Assembly: GCF_010389155.1 (NCBI RefSeq)
Contig: NC_057763.1
Location: 41,150,645 to 41,214,644 of the forward strand
Direction of reading: 5' to 3'
Source of the DNA: Erigeron canadensis
Taxonomy: Eukaryota; Streptophyta; Magnoliopsida; Asterales; Asteraceae
Length of the DNA stretch: 64,000 bases
A program made the position numbers and the translations under genes. The stretch's first letter is position 1. Each line of letters begins with the position of its first letter. This document shows positions 29,071-41,556 of this stretch, one piece after another. The notes beneath the pieces were generated by a model. The model saw only the letters and a program-made list of their open reading frames with translations. It did not search any database and was not told the DNA's origin.

Positions 29071-30601
29071 ATAATGTAAATATCAATGATATAATATCAT
29101 ATCACGAACATGACATGAAAAAGATAAATTATCATATTCTTAATCGGAATTATAAAAAAAAAACAAAAAACAAAAACTATTTCTCCCTTACGCAATTTTA
29201 TTATAAAATTCTTGCAAATACATTAAACTATAAAAATATTGATGAAGAGTCAAGTGACCAGTCCCTTACAATTTAATTAATAATATTAAAATCACTAAAT
29301 CCCTAGTTTTTAAATGATGCCTTTTCATTTGTAGTCACGTTGTTTGTAAAGGTAATACTTTATTATACCTTAAGTTAGCAAAAAATAATTAAAACCATTC
29401 TTGTTATCATGTCATTTTCTTAATTATTCAAAATATAAGCAGTGATATAGAATTGTTAGATTAATTTTGCTATTTTAATAATAGGAAGAAATGTGTGGTA
29501 TAAAATTGTTTTTTTCTTTTTGTCTTTTTAAAAGTGTTCTAAATTAATTTTTTCATATATGTATATATATACAATATTATTTACAACAAATATACTTATT
29601 TACATAATATATATAATTATATATAACATATACTTTTGTAAATGATTATAAATTATTGTAAATTTATTACTCCTTAGAATAGAATTATTAAGTGAAAAAA
29701 TGCGACATATCATGTGAGAGTTGGATGCCACATTTAGTGTCAAGTTCACATGATCCTCGAGTTTTGTCCAACCTTCTTTACAGATAATTCCACAGCTACG
29801 CCTTTTAGATACGCATACAAGAGTTTTGTCCAACCTTTTGTGAACAATTTTTCCCCCCCTTTTAAACGGTAAATACATTTTTATAACATAATGTTAATGG
29901 AACTTAAACTCGTAAAATTTTTGGTATGTACCACATCAAATATTATTAGATTATAAATGTCATTTAGTTTGCGATAATATATTTTTGGTAACGATCATTC
30001 AAAATAATTGATAGAAACAAAAATAAAATAAAATAAAATATTGTGTTTGCTATTCGTGAAAAGAAATCCGTGGTTCATTATATGGTAAACAATTATATGT
30101 GACTTGACATATGCTATACTTCTTAAATGACTTGGATGTATTTTGTTATTAGATGAGTTATACTTATACACTTATATGCCTTGATATTCATAACACGCAA
30201 CAAGTTACTGCTTATAATTTGTGAACTACAAATTTGACTCTCCAACTCTCCATAGTGATTTAAGAAATTGATTGATGATGAATATACTTTAAAATTTTAC
30301 CTATTCATATAGTTATAAGAAAAAAAGAGTAAGTGTTATTTATTTTGAACACAATTTTTTTTTAATACATAAAATAGTCAAATCGATTATTTTCAAGTGT
30401 GATATATGTGCATGTTATCTGATTGACGTATCAATGCTAGCTAATTAAACATTAAATTAAATATATAAACTTATAAAGGACTTAGGATTGTATTTGCATA
30501 ATATATATAGTTTTAAAATGATTTTTCTGATAGTTTTATCATGTCCAATTGATTTTGTTAGTTGTTAAATAATAATAATAATAATGATAATAATAAAAAA
30601 A

Positions 30602-30659
<58 letters not shown>

Positions 30660-31407
30660 TTTAAGGTTGCAATAACGTGTATAAAAAATTATATTTATAT
30701 ATCAAAAGTTCTCTCTTGAATTTTATGATAAATGTAAATTTTATAACAAAATCTTTATCTTTATGAAAAATAAAAAACTAAATTTTGATATGATTACAAA
30801 AAAAATAAAATGTTTTAGTATGTTAGGCTCAACTCTCACGTGACATCAAAGTCATCAATAACTTAAGTTTATTTTACTGTACGAAGTCCCTGCAGATTGT
30901 TAAAGGTGATCTTAAATTAAAAGCGTAAAAGATCAAGTCTTCCATATAATAACCAATCACACCCTAATTTTTTTACCCCAAAATCCTAATAAAATTCATG
31001 AAGATCTTGAATATTCTTTCCCTTTTACACCTCCCCCGTTTGACTTTCTTTAAATGTATACTTGAGCTTGATTAATAGTCCACCCTAATAAAAGCTCACC
31101 ATTTTCACACCACAATTTTATTTCAAATCTTCTTTCAAACTTTCACTCTCTGTTCTTCACCATTCTCTCTCCAATCAACTTTTTTCTGCAAACCACAATC
31201 ACTCCCCTGTTCAAGAAACCTCAAGATTCCGCCATTATCAAAAAGTTTTGTTCTTTCTTATCTTGTTTTTACATTCCTTACGCCAAGATTCAAAACCCAC
31301 AAACCTTTCATAAAACCCAAGTCACGTATCAAGAATTTAGCGCATAAAGTTGGCTTCTTTTTTCATCTTCAAGATTACATCTTTTTATTCAAGATTTTTG
31401 AACAAGA
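29071..31407. other. AT-rich intergenic spacer and GAE promoter/leader
   Basis: No gene is supported; a - strand open frame at 29600-29878 has no recognisable content. The last ~300 bases before the start at 31408 are a CT-rich leader typical of plant 5' UTRs. Confidence 0.4.
30568..30658 (+). repeat. (AAT)n microsatellite
   Basis: About 90 bases of AAT repeats are broken by a short A-rich interruption near 30595-30603. Confidence 0.95.
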
Positions 31408-32727
31408 ATGAAGCTAATGGATGAAGATGAAACCCCATCAACTCCTGGTAAATTCAAAATAGATAATAATAAATCCATATACATTCATCATAGATTCAGA
31501 TTTCTACATTACAAATCTTTAGCCAAACTTACATTCTGGTCCTTTGTTTTCTTGGGCTTAATCTTGGTTTTTTTCTTCAATTCCCAATCATCATCATCAC
31601 AAATTGTAGATCTTTCTAGAAGATCTTTAAAAACAAGTACATGGGGTGGACCCATATGGGAAAAACGGGTCAAATCATCAGCCCGGATCCGAACCCGTAA
31701 TGGGATATCCGTATTAGTCACAGGTGCAGCCGGGTTTGTAGGGACACATGTCAGTATGGCCTTAAAACGGCGTGGTGATGGTGTTTTAGGTCTTGATAAT
31801 TTTAATGACTATTATGATCCGTCGCTAAAAAGAGCTAGACAGTCTTTGTTAGATAAAAGTGGGATTTATATAGTTGAAGGTGACTTAAACGATGTCGTTT
31901 TGTTAAAAAAGTTGTTTGAATTAGTCCCATTTAGTCATGTTATGCATTTGGCTGCACAAGCTGGTGTTAGATATGCTATGCAAAACCCTAGTTCTTATAT
32001 TCATAGTAATATTGCTGGTTTTGTTAATCTGTTAGAAATTTGTAAAAATGCTGACCCTCAACCTGCTATTGTTTGGGCTTCATCTAGTTCGGTTTACGGG
32101 TTAAATACGAAAGTACCCTTTTCAGAAAAGGACCGGACGGATCAGCCCGCGAGTCTTTATGCTGCCACGAAAAAGGCAGGGGAAGAAATCGCGCATACTT
32201 ATAATCATATATACGGGCTGTCATTGACAGGGTTGCGTTTTTTTACTGTTTACGGGCCGTGGGGTAGGCCGGATATGGCGTATTTCTTTTTTACCCGAGA
32301 CATTTTGAAAGGGAAACCGATTCCTATATTTGAAGGCCCAAATCATGGAACAGTGGCTAGAGATTTTACGTATATTGATGATATCGTAAAGGGGTGTTTA
32401 GGGGCGTTGGATACTGCAGAAAAGAGTACTGGGAGCGGTGGGAAAAAGCGCGGGCCAGCCCAGTTACGGGTTTTTAATTTGGGCAATACGTCGCCTGTGC
32501 CTGTTTCCGAGCTAGTTGGGATATTGGAAAGGTTGTTGAAGGTTAAGGCGAAACGAATGGTGATGAAAATGCCACGAAATGGGGATGTGCAGTTTACGCA
32601 TGCGAATATTAGTTTTGCGAAGAGGGAGTTTGGGTATAAGCCGACAACGGATCTTCAAAGCGGGTTGAAGAAATTTGTGAGATGGTATGTTAGTTACTAT
32701 GGAACAGGAAAGAAGACTGATCACTGA
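31408..32727 (+). CDS. GAE: UDP-glucuronate 4-epimerase
   Basis: This Golgi type II membrane enzyme interconverts UDP-glucuronate and UDP-galacturonate, the sugar donor for pectin. It is one uninterrupted exon of 439 aa; plant GAEs are intronless and 429-460 aa. A cytosolic N-terminus of about 40 residues is followed by one membrane segment (residues about 41-58, LTFWSFVFLGLILVFFF), a stem, and an extended short-chain dehydrogenase domain. That domain shows the NAD-binding GAAGFVG (106-112), SSSSVYG (about 225-231) and the catalytic Y-x-x-x-K (Tyr251, Lys255). The last part carries DFTYIDDIV and LGNTSPV as in other family members. The exact paralogue (GAE1 to GAE6) cannot be decided here. Confidence 0.94.
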   Translation: MKLMDEDETPSTPGKFKIDNNKSIYIHHRFRFLHYKSLAKLTFWSFVFLGLILVFFFNSQSSSSQIVDLSRRSLKTSTWGGPIWEKRVKSSARIRTRNGISVLVTGAAGFVGTHVSMALKRRGDGVLGLDNFNDYYDPSLKRARQSLLDKSGIYIVEGDLNDVVLLKKLFELVPFSHVMHLAAQAGVRYAMQNPSSYIHSNIAGFVNLLEICKNADPQPAIVWASSSSVYGLNTKVPFSEKDRTDQPASLYAATKKAGEEIAHTYNHIYGLSLTGLRFFTVYGPWGRPDMAYFFFTRDILKGKPIPIFEGPNHGTVARDFTYIDDIVKGCLGALDTAEKSTGSGGKKRGPAQLRVFNLGNTSPVPVSELVGILERLLKVKAKRMVMKMPRNGDVQFTHANISFAKREFGYKPTTDLQSGLKKFVRWYVSYYGTGKKTDH

Positions 32728-34215
32728 TATGATTAAAAAAGATGGAAATTTGTTACCTAAAAAAGACTAAATTTTTTTGTGTTATAATTCTTGTTGATTT
32801 GGATTCTCATATTGATTGTTTTTCATGATATGATGATGGTAATTGTTTGATACAAACTATATTGAGACTACAAAAGGAATATATTGTTTTAGTTCATTAT
32901 TTTTGTGTGATGTGTACTAATAAGTAAGATTTCACATATGTTTTTGTAGGCTTATTGTTTTGTGGATTTCACGAAAGTTGAGTATAATTCGTTAGATTTC
33001 TGATCTTTCTGAACTCGAATCTGGCAACATTAATCACACGATCAACCACGCCTGCTTGGATACAAGCACCATACAGAAAGTAGTATCACGTTGAAAATGT
33101 CCATTGTTACCACTGCTTTGGGGTTTTGCCTAATGTCCATGTTTTCATTTTCGTTTTTTATCGATCTTGAACGAATCTAAAGCTAACTTTAGAAAAGAAC
33201 TGCAGACGCTTAACAAACCAACGTTAGTTGTTCAAATCGGATCAAAATGAATATTACTGGTTTCAACCCGATTCTTTGTGAACAGACATTGCAAAGAGAG
33301 TTGATCTGTCCAGGTAGCAATTGATATATTTATTATCACTTAAAATCAATTAAATGATGGTTTAATGTACATATTTTGCAAGTCAATAAATTATGTGACA
33401 TTGTCACGAGTACACTACCAAACAGTTGGATTTGATGTTGCTTGTGAGTTGTACATAATGCATTAAAGTATCTTCATTTGGAGATGTCGATTTCCGTTAT
33501 GAAAAACGGTTGGTAAGCTTTTATGTGCAAGTATTTAAGAGATGTTAACACAATCTTTTGAGTTGTCACTTAAGAGTGCTAAAGGAGTTTGTATATGGTG
33601 GAACTTGTACTATCAAATATTAGTTTGTACATATTTTCCCTCAAATTAGTAATTAAACGTCAATACATGAATTTGAATACGGGATTTCCTCATCTCCTCT
33701 TTAGACAAAAGTTGTGCTTTTGATCTACGTTTGTTGCTTGAAAGTCAAAACCATTTTTTGTTGGAGTTGCTAGGGACTGTTATCATGGGTCGTCATACAT
33801 AATCAAAAGATTGTGATCTAATCGAGATATAAACTTTGTGGTGTTGAATGAAATGAGCCATTGTTTGTAGAATCTTAGCTTTGTTACCATTGAGTAAGAT
33901 CATCGGATAACAATTTTAGCAAATCTTGGCCATCTCATTAATATACGAAATACCATTTTTTATGTAAAATAATTAGTTACTACGTATATGTACTTATCAT
34001 ACAATGAACTGACAGTAATTAAGTTATAAATTTGATGTAGGTTTAGGTAAAACCTAAGAAAAGCTATATTGAATGTGCACTTTATTATGTCTAGTTCATG
34101 AACATTAAAGGAGAGTAACAACCCTCGAGCATAAATGTGTGTAAAGAACATGGATGCCAAATTTACTAATTTAATAATCAATACTGTAAAGGATTATTAG
34201 TATTATTATTACCAT
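32728..34215. other. Intergenic, 3' of GAE
   Basis: The presumed GAE 3' UTR is followed by AT-rich spacer with no supported gene. Confidence 0.4.
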
Positions 34216-34404
34216 GGGGATGGGAATATAACGTTGTCGGGTATCTAAGCTTAGGTGTGAAACACTCACATATTGTTTTTTTAATCCATAAAAATCATGG
34301 GGACCCATGCATTTATTCATTAAACAAGAAATAATAAAATATTAGTATGTGAGGGGTTCCACACCTAAGCTTAGGTGTCGGATAGCCTTATATTCCCTTT
34401 TCCC
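34216..34404. mobile_element. MITE with ~60-bp inverted arms, ~190 bp
   Basis: The left arm reads GGGATGGGAATATAACG and then CTAAGCTTAGGTGTGAAACA. The right arm, inverted, reads GGGAAAAGGGAATATAAGG and then CTAAGCTTAGGTGTGGAACC. The middle is about 70 bp. The arms are about 80% alike. I could not fix a target duplication, so the superfamily is open. Confidence 0.65.
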
Positions 34405-35674
34405 TATTACTATTACGATTACTATTATCACATTATTTTCAAAACATGCTAATTGAACCAAAAAAGTTGTAAGGATCTACTGATACTAATTGATTAAGGG
34501 TTGTTTGATGTGAATCAGAGATTAACTGGAAGATTTTGGGATGATGAGAAAAAGAAAAAAAATTAGGAAACTATTTTAGAAATACTGATTAGACCATATA
34601 TATACAATTATACATCGCATGCAAAAGCTTGACTTTTCCAAGATTGTCTGAATAGAGATTTGTCTACATTCTTGTGATTCATGTGTGAGTATGGTGACTT
34701 ACGAGGCATGAGTTCTATGCAATGTGCGATACCAAGATCGTACATAAGACCAAAGGATCCCACCCATTTACCCCACTTGTATTAACTATTAACTATCGAG
34801 TTTGTTACCGTTTGTATTTAGTTATGTCTTTCTTTTTTTTTTTTGGCATGTAGCACCAATTTATCAAATGTTTGTATGTCTGGATTTGCGATTTGAAAAG
34901 TGTAGTCGTTTTGGAAGTCTCATGATTCATGACTGTCTAGTCCATTTCAAGTAACTTTGGTGTTGTCTTGTAATGTTGGGGGTAGGAGGACAGGGCCAAT
35001 AATTATTTGTTTTGAAAATTGGAACCATGTATATATGATGACAAAATCAATACAGTATGTGTGTATGTATATGACCTTCAGTCTGTCACAAACTGTTTTT
35101 TGTGAAAATCAAATTGAGTTGGATACTTGGATGGCATCCTCCTCAAGTTGTAAATTTCAAAATGTTGCCCGTATACTAAATGGTCATGGACCATTATTGT
35201 TCGTGAAGGACAATACGATACAATACAAATTAGGATCAGGAATCAGGAGATTATTGGCCCATTCATATTAAGCAGGCAGGCTGGAATACAAAAATGAAAT
35301 GATGTTCGACAGATGCTTGTTTTCATTGTAAGTGTACATGCAAAAGGCAAAATTATCATTCAAAAGATTAGTCTCAACTACAGAGCATATCCTAATCTTT
35401 TATGATGATGCTGCCGCTTCACACTTGATAACTTATTGACCAAATTAGATAACTGGGAATTTTGATGTTCATTTACTGTTAATCAAACATATCAATGAAC
35501 ACGAATCATTAAAAATATACATAAAACAAGAAGACTACAAAAATCTATATATAAAAACCAAATCTAGCTCAAATACCAGAAAAAGATTCCCAGATTTTGT
35601 TTCTATGATATAGAACACCCAAATTCCTATTGCTCTCCATTAATATTTCAATACAAAAAAATGTGTGGGTTTCT
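34405..35674. other. Convergent intergenic region
   Basis: This is spacer between GAE (+) and the - strand gene at 39348-35675. A 104-codon open frame at 34957-35271 has no recognisable domain and I do not support it. Confidence 0.4.
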
Positions 35675-38600
35675 TCAAAAATCATACTTTGTCCGTCCAC
35701 TACTCAACACAAGGCACAACATATCTGATAGATCGTTAGAAGTCGAAGAGTTCAAGAAGTTCCAAGACTCAAGCATAAGGCGTTTCCTTGATCCCTTGTA
35801 ATGAACCACCTGGAAAACAGATCAAAGGTTAGGAAACAGCAAAGGCCTTCTATATGGTAGTGTTGAGTATTGTACAAATATGGATAAAGCAGCCATGAGG
35901 CTGCATTGGTATAACTGAAGGGAAGGTTGTAATGAACTAAAAGTTTCAAGCTCAACAACAAACTTTGGTTCCTAGACTGACCCATTTCAACACACTAAAA
36001 AATAGCTTGCAACATAATGGTTATAAAATTTGATCACCTGTTAATTTTTTATTTATTTTTAGTTTAACATAGTAAACATAGGGTTACCTTGACATCCAAG
36101 GGCATGCCATGAAATTGACCAGCACCTTCGGGTGGGGTCCAATTGTAAACCTCACAAGGCAAGAAGAGCACGGATGCACCATCAATGTCCTCGAGAAAAG
36201 ATCCATGTGAGCTAAATGCCTTTGCATTAAATAAAGCATGAGATTTAATGACCGAAGCAATAGCAAGTTGATCCCCAAGCATCCTTGAAGCTTTCATGTA
36301 TGTGGTAGTATAAACTTCCAACACTTTCTCCAAGAAAACCTTTGCCCTGTAGTCAAAAAGAATTACAACATTTCCATTTTAGTAATAGATTTCCAAGAAA
36401 ATCGAGCACAAAACATCCTCGGACATTCCATAAAAAGTATAGCTGTTCCAACTTTAGAAAGCTGTCAACTTACAATTGCCTATTTGGCATCAAGTGTTTC
36501 CTTCTTTCATGAACTTAAGTTCCTTTGACATTTTGAAGTGTCAAGTATGTTCCTAAAGCTACTTGTGTAGTCAAAACAAAGTGTTAAAGCTACAGATTCC
36601 TATTTGCCTGTCGCGATTAATGCAAGAAACTGACCATGTCATTTTTAAAGGTTCTTGTTAAACATTTGTCAGACACACACATTTTCCTTATATCATGCTT
36701 CCAAAAAGCTTCCATATTTGGAACGTTTTAAAGCTAACTGTCACCACAAGAAGCTTATAATTGATTTAGATCGCAATGTTCCATAACTTATTAATTGATG
36801 CCTTACAAATAGTCAAATGTGAATGTTTACAATTTTTCAAAGTAGCATTATCTTTTTGATCATTGTAAACAAATTGATGCAATCGATTTGAGGAAAACAT
36901 TTCTCTTATTATATCGAAGGTTTTGACAAGATATTTGACAAATGTTCCCTGTCTAAGTTTCCCATGGTTACCTAATTGACATCATTACCAAAAAAAACAC
37001 CATGTTATTTCCGCAAGATTTCCTAGATCTGTCGGTTTTGATAACTTTTAACAAATATTGTGGGCCTACATCAAATCATTAAGTTCTCATGGGATGAATG
37101 AAGAAATTTACAAGATGACATACCTTGACATCCCATCGAGGGTACCTCTGACTGCTATGAACCCTGAATTCAGGGGCTGTTGTTTATTGTTACGGAAAGT
37201 GAGAGCCAGGTGAAAGTTGTCATATTTGCTAAATATTTCCCCCACATCACCAACTACAGCTATGTCTGAGTCAGTGAAAATATAATGAGTAATTTTTTGA
37301 CTCGGTTCTCTTGACCGCTCTTCAAGCTTTTCCTCTAAAAAAGCCTGCAAAAATTAGAAGGCAGTTGCTAAAGTAAAAAGAAGATGACATTATAGGAATT
37401 CCTCTAAACAAAGCATAAGTAAAAAGCCAAATTGGTTCAGTAATGGGCTTAAAGCAAAACCGACTTTTTTTTGCAACAACACTTTTAGTCCAGCATATAT
37501 ATCTATATCAACTTATGTGTTCATGATTATCAATATTACATTATGTTAATACTTAATAACAATAATATAATATCTTGAATAGAATTAGTAAGGAAGTTAC
37601 TGCATTAAATATACACTTAGTGTGACTTTCAACCCGCTTGGCCCGTTTCCTTTTAAGCTTCTCTTTACACATTTGACATCTAAGTATCGCAAGTGATCAA
37701 TTCATAATAAGAATATCGATATAAAGGTCCCACTTATATCAACATATCATTAAGTATGTGCTATATACTGGAAACTGAAATATTTATAGCATGGGGTGGT
37801 GATGTTCAGGTGTTTTAAGAAATCAGACAGGTTGAATTTAGAAGAGGGGCCGATATGAATTAATACTACGTGCCCTTACAATGTAAGACCTGATTCTTTG
37901 AAGCATCAACTTGTCGCGTGAATAATCACCTTGAATAGGATATACCGCCACCCTATTTCTCTTTAGAGGAAGCCTGGATGCTGGATCAGTGAGGATGATT
38001 GTGTTGCTTTCAGGCAGCATCAACTGCAATTTGTAATACAAGTCAGTATATGTAACTTCTATCACTGTGCCTCATTATCCATCTTTAGAATTTCAACAAA
38101 TAATAAATGCATAGATAAGATTACATTACTATTAAATTTATAATATCAATTTTTTTGAAGTAGGTGATCTAGGAAATTGTAAGCATCAGAGTACACCTGC
38201 GTGACTTTCACCCCATTACATTTTTATCTAAATTTGTAATTTGATCCTTTTGATCTGGTAGAGATAATATATAACCAAAACTGAGCCATTTTATCAAATT
38301 GGTCCACATTGCGCCCTTAAACAAGGATAGATAAAAGGCAACCCAAATGCACCAAGGCATATCACTCCCTCTATCGAACGCGTTGGGATTTGGGCTGAAC
38401 CGCTAACATTGGTCTGCTTTTGAAAACTTTATAAACTGATGCCTTGAATAAGATTTGAAAATATCTAATTATTCTTACTAACCATTTCTTTTAAATTAAC
38501 GCGATTTAGGAAGTTGGATGCATTAATTTTTTACTTAGAGCAGCTTTATGTCCCTTTCGACTAACTTGATCCATTAGGGATGATACATAACCCAAACCAA

Positions 38601-39348
38601 CCCCTTCACATGTAAATGGATCAATGTTGCCTCCTTAAATGAACTGTAAGTGAGACATACCTGTATAAAATTTATGAATGTATTCATGATGGTCATTGAC
38701 CGCTCCACCTTGTTGTATGAAGCTTTCCCCACGATAGTTGACTCACTTGCTCTGCCATCAGCACTAGAATTATAAACCGCAAAAACAGTTACAAAAGTAA
38801 CACCATTACCACCATTCGACATGTTTGAGGATGCTGATATGTGGGTCTTGTTAAGAGCCTTCATACCTGCAATGAAAATGTAACTCAAGACACGATGATA
38901 AAAAGAATATTCATACTCCTTTGTAGCATGATTGCAACTTCTGATCATTTACAATATAGAACTTCATAGGTAAGTCAATTGTGTCAAATCAGTAAATGTC
39001 CTTGATGACAAAATAAGAGTCTAACCTTTGCATTGCAAACGATTTGGCAAGCCTTCACCAGCTGCAGGTCCAAAAACAAGGTGATCGAACTTCTGTTTCT
39101 TTTGGTGCGATTCTTTAACACTGGGGGTCGTCTTTTGCCACTCCAAAACTGAAACAAAACATTTATGTTCATTGTCTTTATGATCAAACAATTTAAGAGC
39201 ATAATTGAACTACGGAAGGAAAAGAACCTGAGAGAAAATGAGATAAAAAGAAAATAAGTGTCACAAACAAAAGAAACTGTCGCCATCCAGAACATACTCT
39301 CATTCCTAAAGATCCTCGGAGGAGCTTCTTCCCGGAAAGACAACGCAT
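35675..39348 (-). CDS. Uncharacterised type II membrane protein with glycosyltransferase-like DSD motif
   Basis: Seven exons read on the - strand: 39348-39228, 39148-39026, 38866-38661, 38023-37880, 37344-37124, 36346-36088, 35809-35675. They total 1209 nt (402 aa), with all junctions GT-AG and in frame. A basic N-terminus is followed by one membrane anchor (residues about 24-40, FLLFVTLIFFLSHFLS), a polar stem, then FDHLVFGPAAGEGLPNRLQC. A Rossmann-like part contains YIFTDSDIAVVGDVGEIF, where Asp223-Ser-Asp225 resembles the DXD metal/nucleotide-sugar site of GT-A enzymes, and LNSGFIAVRGT, a typical GT-A continuation. The C-terminal part holds GSFLEDIDGASVLFLPCEVYNW and ends VLSSGRTKYDF. I infer a Golgi nucleotide-diphospho-sugar transferase-like protein of unknown substrate. 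I do not recognise a named gene. A 5' UTR intron seems likely (donor near 40264, acceptor near 39396). Intron 3 carries two repeat fragments. Confidence 0.8.
38195..38645. repeat. Two fragments of the 'GGGTCAAA' repeat in intron 3 of the 35675-39348 gene
   Basis: Fragment one (about 38200-38345) has GTGACTTTCACCCCATTACA, GTAGAGATAATATATAACC and CCATTTTATCAAATTGGTCC. Fragment two (about 38550-38645) has CTTGATCCATTAGGGATGAT, ACATAACCCAAACCAACCCC and AAATGGATCAATGTTGCC. Both follow one consensus order and read opposite to the EPSPS intron 4 copy. A third piece, TTTCAACCCGCTTGGCCCG, lies at about 37627 in intron 4. Confidence 0.5.
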
Positions 39349-40440
39349 GCGGTGAATATGTGTAGTCAAATTCTATCCGTTACGATTTGTCTGCAGAAAT
39401 GAAGAGTAAATACTTGTCAAAAATAAAAAGAGGGAATCTTGAGGACCGAGATTAGAGCTATTAAATATTTGAGTACTCAAGGTTGAATTAAATTGTCTTT
39501 AACCAATTTGTTTTAAATATCTTTGCTTTTATTTAATTGCTTTCTTCCATAACTATGTCTATGTTTTGACAAAAATAGAAAAAAACTCAAAAGTATAATC
39601 TACTCGAGGTATGCTTTCAAAAGGCATCGATCCTGTAGTTTTCTTTGGGATAACGCCTTATAATGTATCTCTCATACAATTTCTCAACAGTAACCCATTA
39701 CAAGGCAGCAAAACCTTCAAGTAATGAATACCAAAAAATGCACAAGCTGTCAAGTTGCTACATTTGTTAACATGATTTGGCAGGTAAAAATACTTCCTTT
39801 TTTCTTTCTTGTCAGGTATATATCAATCAGATAGTTAGAATATGTCGAAAATGGGACTACAACCTACAACACTTGGCTTATGAGTTACCTGGAGTCCTAC
39901 TAGCCCTTTGGTCTGATGCAAAATAATACTAATAGCTGAAGCTTTAAAAGCAAAAGCTTTCTCTTTCTTTATTACTAAATCTTCATTGCCAGTATCACAA
40001 CATTCTTCTAACTTTACTGTCACGTCGATAATTGATCAAACTAGTATTGATTTGCAGTTAAACTTCACATGTTAGATCAGTAAATTAAACAAACAACTTG
40101 TTCACAAATCTTTTTCGCTGCATATAAACAATTCAGATTTCTAACATCTTGTTGTTTCCAAGATTCTAAATTTAAGCAAGATTCATACAAATAATGAGAA
40201 AAGAAAAGTTCCCAGATATCAAAATTCAAAATTACAAATGGGGTTTAAAGAAAAAAAAGCTTACACTAAAGAAATTCTCAATTAAGATGCCTTTGGTACA
40301 CAAATGCGTGATTTAATGATGTGATAATGAAGATGATATATTTGTGGGTTGTTTCATTATTATTGTTATTATTATTATAAGTTGGTAAGTTGATTATCGT
40401 TAGTAAAAAAATCACAGATATGTGAGCGAATTGATTTGTT
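39349..40440 (-). other. Probable 5' UTR with intron of the 35675-39348 gene
   Basis: Just upstream of the start codon an acceptor-like TTCTGCAG ends at about 39397 (read on - strand). A donor-like GTAAGC lies at about 40264-40259, preceded by a stop-rich, AC-rich leader-like stretch to about 40440. There is no coding content. The model is an inference from splice motifs only. Confidence 0.4.
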
Positions 40441-40549
40441 TCTTCCTTTCCTTCTGATTTTGATGAGAAATTTTTCATCAGAATATATGCCCCCAGTATA
40501 TAATCGTATTAATGTGATAACTTACAATTTTGTCCTCCAAGTTTGTAAC

Positions 40550-40639
40550 TTTCGAGTTCAGTCCCTGTATAACTCAGAATGTGGTAACTTATCAATGGTT
40601 TTTTCTTTCGAGTTCAGTCCCTCAATAACTCAGAATATG
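40550..40639. repeat. Imperfect tandem duplication, ~56-bp spacing
   Basis: TTTCGAGTTCAGTCCCT followed by ATAACTCAGAAT occurs at 40550 and again at 40606. The segment just after (about 40640-40685) reads, inverted, GGTCATGGGTTCGATTTC, which resembles a tRNA box B and may be a SINE remnant. Confidence 0.6.
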
Positions 40640-40685
40640 AAATCGAACCCATGACCTTATGGTCACTAGGTCCCACCACCAAGAT

Positions 40686-41556
40686 GTCATTAGGCTATTA
40701 TTGTTTCTGGAGCTGGTTTCCCTTCTACTCAGAAGGCTTGGGTTGTGAGTGCCTCTTAAAATGGCTTTGCTTATAGTCCTAATTCACATGTGAGAAGACC
40801 ATCCAACAGTGAACATTTTTTAAGTAGAGGGACGATTCAAAACCATTTCATCGATGATTCTGTTAAATTGATACAAGTCAACCTCATTCATAGTTTAAGC
40901 TTCAAACCTAATTTTGTATTTTATACATCATGACACCGAATCCTTTGTTTGCAAATTTAATACATCTGGAAGATGTATATCATAAGCAATCAATATCAGC
41001 ATCAGCAATATGACTATATAGTAATGAAAAACAAAAACTGCCAGCAATCATTAGGTCACCAAAAACTCTCCCCATCCCCTCCTCCCTCCACGCTATTGTG
41101 ACCAATGAGCATGCATCAGAACTATTTGAAATACGAGAATATAACAAACTCCTGCATTACACAGCAATTCAGAACTACTCGTCAAACACGCAATGCAGAG
41201 GGGTGGAAAAATGAGTCAAGCCAGAAAATCAAATAACCAAACTGGTCCAAACCAGACATATTCTTTGTTCAGGCTGGTCTGGAACCAGAACTAAACATAA
41301 ACATCAATTTATAATTATAACTTTCAAACAAAAATATCTATGTTCATTCAGTTCACGAATTAAAGATCGTTCTTTTCAAATATATTCCAGTGTTCAACAT
41401 GTACTAAAGTAAAGCTACGATACTCTGAGTCACCAATCCAATGTATAAATCTGTAACTGATTTAAATTATGCTTGATGCTACTACACGAACTTTCTGAGT
41501 TGACAAGGAAGTCAGGTTAGCATTTTACACACTTGTGAAGGATATTGTTGAGGGTT
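40686..41556. other. Intergenic spacer, 3' of TPT1
   Basis: No gene is visible here. The part next to 41557 is the TPT1 3' UTR on the - strand. Confidence 0.4.

Noticed and set aside
34957..35271. 104-codon open frame between GAE and the next gene
   Set aside because: It has no domain, signal or conserved motif, and sits in spacer DNA of ordinary composition.
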